Below, piece after piece: positions 59,438-64,000 of a stretch of 64,000 nucleotides of DNA; within the stretch, counting starts at the first letter, position 1, and each line of letters opens with the position of its first letter. The notes beneath the pieces were generated by a model that was not told the origin of the DNA, did no database searches, and saw only the letters and a list, made by a program, of their open reading frames with translations. The translations under genes and the position numbers were made by a program. Source of the DNA: Eustoma russellianum (Eukaryota; Streptophyta; Magnoliopsida; Gentianales; Gentianaceae); assembly GCA_036186865.1 (NCBI GenBank), contig AP025055.1, forward strand, positions 21,913,848-21,977,847, given 5' to 3'.

Positions 59438-59767
59438 TGATAAGGTTTTTCGGACCCCTAACTTCGCCCCAAAAGCTAGCTTATATAGGAAGGTTTGAAC
59501 CCAACCTTATACACTAGTCCAGGATGTACTTCGCGGCCAATGTGGGATGCATCATCCCCACCCTCTTCAGGACCCGACTGCCTCAGTCGGCGTTCTGCCG
59601 AACCCCACGAGACACCGGCCTGACCGGAAGCCCAGAGCTCTGATACCAAATGATAAGGTTTTTTGGACCCCTAACTTCGTCCCAAAAGCTAGCTTATAGG
59701 GGAAGGTTTGAACCCAACCTTATACACTAGTCCAGAATTTACTCCGCGGCCGATGTGGGACGCATCA
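59438..59767 (-). mobile_element. TRIM element (miniature LTR retrotransposon)
   Basis: Two 117-bp direct repeats (59438-59554 and 59651-59767) with ends TGAT/ATCA surround about 96 bp. On the minus strand, TTTGGTATCAGAGCTCTGG follows the first LTR (PBS for initiator tRNA-Met), and GAAGAGGGTGGGGA precedes the second (PPT). There is no coding capacity. No 5-bp duplication is seen (ATTAC versus TCTTA), so a border has been rearranged. The TRIM family was not identified. Confidence 0.85.
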
Positions 59768-60035
59768 TCTTATCCTAATATGTTTGGGATGGATATATAA
59801 CTCAAGAATGAAGCATGCATCCAACCACACATATAAGAACATCTTAACAAGAGTGCTTAACAACCAGCACCTTTTCCTAATGTGTTTTGGATGCATAAAC
59901 AAGGACAACTCAAATTCCTCATTCATGTAGCTAGGACTATCATAAGCATGTAACATGCAACGACTTGGACCATGGTTTTTATTTGTGGACAACATACTTT
60001 CAACACAAAATGTATTAGGTACAAGAGTTAAATTG
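59768..60035 (-). pseudogene. Inverted fragment of J-type gag-like ORF C-terminus
   Basis: The minus-strand frame reads ...TFCVESMLSTNKNHG... YDSPSYMNEEFELSLF MHPKHIRKR... and a second IHPKHIRIR, matching element J's ORF at 63780-64000 on the plus strand. It is truncated by the TRIM at its 3' end. No other part of such an element is present on this strand. Confidence 0.8.
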
Positions 60036-61061
60036 CACTTCATGAGTTGCATTTTGTGTGTTTTAATTTCTTGCATTTTCTTTTATTATCCTTTCTCTTA
60101 CTTGTTTGATGTTTTTTATGTCTTTGCTTGCTTTGTAGGGGCTCTTGGATTGCCAAACCCATTTGGAAGTGTTAGACCAAGAATGCTGAAAAGTGCTGAA
60201 AATTGCATGAACTTTGTGGGCGTGTAACTCATTCATGCAAACTCCAAATTGAGTCATTCAAAATACAAAAGTCAAGCTCAGGATGTGAACTAAGTTTTTC
60301 AAGAAGGACTCATCTTCAAATTCGACAGGCATCGGCGGGAAAAGTCCAGTCAACCAAGGGCGCCATTTCTGCCTAAAATCCAGCCACCTGAAAATTGCTT
60401 GAACTTTGAGGGCACGTAACTCAGTCATGGGAACTCCAAAACGGGTCATTCAAAGGCCAAAATTTAAGATGAACACGTGATCTAAATTTCTCAAGAACGA
60501 AACTTCTTCAAATTCTGCTTGTATCCGCGGGAAAAGGCGAGTCAACCAGAGGCACCAGTTCAGCCTAAAATCTAGTACCCTTGTTTATTCTTGGAGTTTG
60601 ACCTCTTTAAGCCAATTGAACTATTCCAAACGTTTTGGTCTGGCCCTAAGACCAGAATATTTGTGCTTTATTGTACTTTTGACTAGGGTAAGTGTTAGGA
60701 TGAGTTTTATCCTTATTTAAGCCATGTAAACCAATTTTTGATTCAGCTTGGTTGAAGAATAAAAATTCTGTTGCTTTTCTCCTTAGAAGGCATGTTTGTT
60801 TTCTTGATTTCTCACTAAAAATCAAGTCTAAAAAACTTCAAAGTTTGAGCATGCTTGAGGTTGATTGCCAAGACAAGATGAATGCTGCCTAGGAGGGTGA
60901 TTATCATTTGCCTAGTCCACACCATTCTTCAAGGCTTGGTTGCTCATTTCAGCCTATCTAAAGACATTGGAAGCAAGGAGGAGCTTGGCCCCTTTGTGCC
61001 TAACCCATTGTTGGACGAGAAGCTTGGATAAAAGAGTGGGATCCTACTTATGCTCGCATCA
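60036..61061 (+). repeat. 5' LTR of element J (left end unresolved)
   Basis: The right end CGCATCA beside the PBS is clear. It contains a 192-bp tandem duplication, a possible TATA-like TTATTTAAGC near 60713, and a block AGAATAAAAATTCTGTTGC that corresponds to the post-TATA block of family-1 LTRs. The left end may be further in or further out than given. Confidence 0.65.
60196..60578 (+). repeat. 192-bp tandem duplication in J's LTR
   Basis: Copy 1 is 60196-60387 and copy 2 is 60388-60578. Both start CTGAAAATTGC and include GTAACTCA, GGGTCATTCA-like, GCGGGAAAAG and AGTCAACCA words. They are diverged by roughly a quarter by eye, so the duplication is old. Confidence 0.8.
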
Positions 61062-61064
61062 ACT

Positions 61065-61076
61065 TGGTATCAGAGC
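61065..61076 (+). promoter_or_regulatory. Primer-binding site of element J
   Basis: TGGTATCAGAGC three bases after the LTR end CGCATCA; complementary to the initiator tRNA-Met 3' end. Confidence 0.9.
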
Positions 61077-62770
61077 GAGATCACTCTTTTCATCCTTTAT
61101 CATTTCATTTTTGTGTCATTCTTGTAGTCACCACCAATCTGATTTCTCACCACCCTTCATTCACCATCCAAACGTTTCCTTTCATTCATTTTATTAAAAA
61201 AAACCAGCCTTTGGTCCACATCAAAAACCGTGGGGAATAAGTTGACACAAAAGAATTCATCTTTTGCATCCAACCTACCTTACGGATTCCATCATTTCTT
61301 AACTTGTTGAATTTATTCCCAAAATTGATTTTCCATCAAAATTGCCATCAAAGTTCTTATACTTGCCTCACAAACTTGAACATGTAGTGACTTTGCAAGA
61401 TAGTATATTTCAGCCTCACAAAATACAACTCATAGCCACACAAAGCCACCTGGTCTACAAATAATCTTGTTGCCATCGAAGCTATTAGTTGCTTGTGGTC
61501 TTTATGCATATTATATTCCAATTGTGGCTGAATATTTGTTATCAATCGGTTGTTCTGTGTGAAATTGCCAACCTTACACCTTACAAACCTGTCCTACCCA
61601 AAAGATCCTAATCTGAACCACCAGACCCCACGACCTTCAAACACCCTTTCCCACACATGAAAACGCCCTCAACTACCTATTATAACCCAAATATACTGCC
61701 CAGGACATCCACTTAAACCCCAACCAACCAGAACCCCAAAAAAGCCTAGAACCTACAAAAATTGCACCAAAAGTCCTAAATTGAAACCCCACCCCTCTAA
61801 CCTGCCCAAATACAAAAAAGAACTATCCTATCCCAAGGAATTTTTCACCATTTGAACACTAAAACAAGCAAAGGAAGTGTGTTGAGTGGGCTGCACAAAA
61901 ACATATTCAAGACAGCCTAGTAAATTTATAATTCTGCCCTTAGACAAAAAAAACAAAAGAAAAGGACTTGAGACTTGTGTGTACCATATACAGCATGAAA
62001 AGGAAAAAAAAAGGTCAAAAGTCACAAGAAAAGTGAAAAAAAAAGAAGGGCCAAGAAGTACATCTACTTTGACACAATTTGTGCAATTAAGAGAATTTGC
62101 TTGCTTTGCTTGGTGCCATACTTATTACCCTTTTGAGACTGATTTTCCAGCCTTCAAACAAGCCCAAATACATCACAAAAACACTTGAACATTCTGATTA
62201 TAACTTACATTGAGTACAAATTGTGAATTTGTGTGCATAAAGCCTAAGATAATTAAAGATTGCCCAGGACAACCCTTAGTTCTTCTTTGGCTCAGCCTTA
62301 TACATCACTTTTGGTCTCAATAAACTTTGATTCATAGTTATTTTGTTCAAGATTGTATGACCTTTGCTTGGAGTTTTGTTTGGAAGAAGTTTGGTGCATA
62401 TTTGCGCTATTTGAAACTGTTTTGGTGCAAGCAAATACCAATTGTTTTGAGACTGATTTAGGATCATTGTTGGATTGTTTTTGATAAATTGAGACATATA
62501 TTGAGGAGTGAAGTGATTTGGATTATGTGCTAGAATAATCAGTGGCAAGGAACTTGATATTCGATTGTTTCGGGACATATTGGCCATCACCCCTCATTTG
62601 TTGCTCACTTTGATTGCTTTTAGTCCAAGATTGGTCAAGGGACAAAGTATAAGTGAGTGAGAAAGAGAGGAGAGAAAGTGAGAGAACAGACGCATACAAT
62701 CTACAAACTGATTCTAACTAACCATCTTTGCAAAAGTTTGTTTGTTTAGTGTTTGGTTTTCAGGTTCACA
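61077..62770 (+). other. Leader of element J
   Basis: About 1.7 kb, C/A-rich in 61560-61800 and A-rich in 61940-62060. It does not resemble the leaders of family 1 or family 2. No supported gene. Confidence 0.65.
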
Positions 62771-64000
62771 ATGTTTGTTTCTACCATTTGGGGGGTCATT
62801 CTTCATGAACATGACTGTAATGATGTCAAATGGCGCATGTATCACTTTGGTAAGGCAAATAAGATTTGGGTAAAAAAATTATTGCCAAAAGGTACCATCT
62901 TGTCAAAGGTTTCCTCAAGAAAAACAAAGTGTTGGAGCATATTACAATTACGTGTTTGATGATTCTTATTATGCTAACACTAAGGAATGTGAGGAATTGA
63001 GAATGATTAGGTTTATTGCGGGTTTAAACAAGAATATTGCTGAATGTATGATAAATGATTGGTTTCCATCTCTTAGAGATATGTATGAGAAAGCATTGTC
63101 TTTGGAATTGAATAACATGATGAGTAGAATACAATCTTGTAAAGAATACATGGGTAAAACAATTCTAGAGTTGTAATCTATGTTACTTGCATTCCAATCT
63201 AAAATCATTCATGAACGTAGCAATGATTCTAGTGTGCTTAATGATCCATTCTTGCATGTCGAGATTGATACGCGTGAGAAAGTTGATGAAACTCCTTTGG
63301 TTGAACATGATTCGAGTGTTGATAACAAAGATGAACCTAAGGAAGATGTGTTGCATGATCAAAGTCTTAACTTGCATGATAACTTAGCTACTGATTTGCA
63401 TGACTTAAATGATGACTTAAGTGATCTATCTAGTGAAAATGATGGTACAATTGAGCATGAAAACTTAAAGGAACATGAATGGAAAGATTATAGTAATCCT
63501 TTGTTTGAAATGCATGAAAATGATGATACATTACTTGAAAGTTCTAACATGCAATCAAATATATTGCTATATGATAATCCTTTGTTCATTTATGAACATG
63601 ATGTTGAAATTACCCATGAGTTTATTGAACTTAAGTTGCCTAAAGATGATGATAAACATGCTGAAATTTCACCCAATCATCATGAGAGTGAGTTTGACAC
63701 CAATGGTGAAGAAACTAATTTCGGAATGCTAAGGAATGTGCAAGGTACGATGCTTATTCTTAATGTTTTACATACTTTAACTCTTGTACCTGATACATTT
63801 TGTGTTGAAAGTATGTTGTCCACACATAAAAACCATGGTCGAAGTCGTTGCATGTTACATGCTTATGATAGTCCTAGCTACATGAATGAGGAATTTGACT
63901 TGTCCTTGTTTATGCATCCAAAGCACCTTAGAAAAAGGTGCTGGTTGTTAAGCATTCTTGTTAAGATGTTCTTATATGTGTTGTTGGATGCATGCTTCAT
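62771..64000 (+). pseudogene. Element J gag-like ORF, C-terminus beyond window
   Basis: ATG 62771 begins MFVSTIWGVI, parallel to element I's MILKTIWGV. A frameshift before 62952 moves to the frame DDSYYANTKECEELRMIRFIAGLNKNIAECM, the gag C-terminal half. One TAA occurs at 63174-63176. From ATG 63180 the same frame stays open to the last base (over 270 codons): acidic and His/Asp-rich, then NEEFDLSLFMHPKHLRKR and a hydrophobic segment. It lacks a visible CCHC knuckle and any enzyme domain. Only two lesions separate it from an intact ORF, so the family may have active members elsewhere. Confidence 0.78.

Larger units (their letters stand above)
60036..64000 (+). mobile_element. Element J: non-autonomous gag-like LTR retrotransposon, runs off window
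   Basis: LTR ending GCTCGCATCA at 61061, PBS, a long leader and a gag-like ORF to the end of the window. The 5' edge of its LTR is uncertain because only one copy is visible. The LTR's last third is a diverged relative of family-1 LTRs (GAGCATGCTTGAGG, GGAAGCAAGGAGGAG, TTGTGCCTAACCC equivalents). Confidence 0.75.

Noticed and set aside
59438..59767. Cassandra-type TRIM with a 5S rRNA-like LTR
   Set aside because: No 5S internal promoter boxes were recognised in the 117-bp LTRs; left as an unassigned TRIM.
60012..60026. Continuation of the family-1 LTR (ATTAGGTACAAGAG occurs in both) after the TRIM
   Set aside because: The shared word is also part of the J-type ORF (matching 63780 region in reverse), and similarity to the family-1 LTR does not extend on either side.
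61560..61800. Possible exon in the C/A-rich part of J's leader
   Set aside because: Stops in all frames at short intervals and no recognisable protein similarity.

Overview
The window looks like repeat-dense plant nuclear DNA, probably from a eudicot. It has no recognisable host gene. Almost every base can be assigned to Ty3/Gypsy LTR retrotransposons, a plant L1-type LINE, a TRIM, or non-autonomous gag-only elements. The Gypsy primer-binding sites are complementary to the 3' end of initiator tRNA-Met (TGGTATCAGAG). Two related autonomous families dominate. Family 1 has LTRs of about 1.3-1.45 kb and polyproteins ending in GPMTRRRARELCHQ-type tails. Family 2 has LTRs of about 1.17-1.22 kb and tails of the type DELQPNLVDTN followed by GPMTRSMAKKLL. 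Both have the order gag, CCHC, PR, RT, RNase H, INT in one reading frame, lack a canonical chromodomain, and resemble CRM-clade (centromeric) chromoviruses. In both, the last ~57-64 codons of pol lie inside the 3' LTR and the polypurine tract lies inside the ORF.

Layout. 1-6225: plus-strand family-1 element A, 5' part outside the window, inserted into the 3' LTR of K. 6226-14499: minus-strand family-2 element K, inserted into the RT region of E. 14500-21160: minus-strand family-1 element E, whose 5' LTR is broken around a complete plus-strand LTR (18966-20411). 21161-22127 and 22128-26588: two LINE copies tail to tail; the minus copy resumes at 58768-59174. 26589-58767: a large nested family-2 composite inserted in that LINE. 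It comprises G (5' LTR, leader, partial gag), F (a complete, uninterrupted 1,632-codon gag-pol once later insertions are disregarded), D (in F's 5' LTR, TSD CCATC), B (in F's gag, TSD ATTAG) and I (in B's leader, near-TSD GATTG/GGTTG). 59175-64000: a family-1 LTR fragment, a TRIM, an inverted fragment of a gag-like ORF, and the 5' LTR, leader and gag-like ORF of non-autonomous element J, which runs off the window.

The inferred order of events is: LINE, then G, then F into G (followed by LTR-LTR recombination that removed the rest of G), then D and B into F, then I into B. I is the youngest, since its two 1296-bp LTRs differ at only about eight positions by eye. The most unusual material is the I/J pair: two elements with different LTRs carrying the same kind of ORF, which has the C-terminal half of a Gypsy gag domain, a long acidic region, and a C-terminus with hydrophobic segments and an HPKH-x-R-x-R motif. 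No CRISPR array, rRNA, tRNA or host gene was seen.
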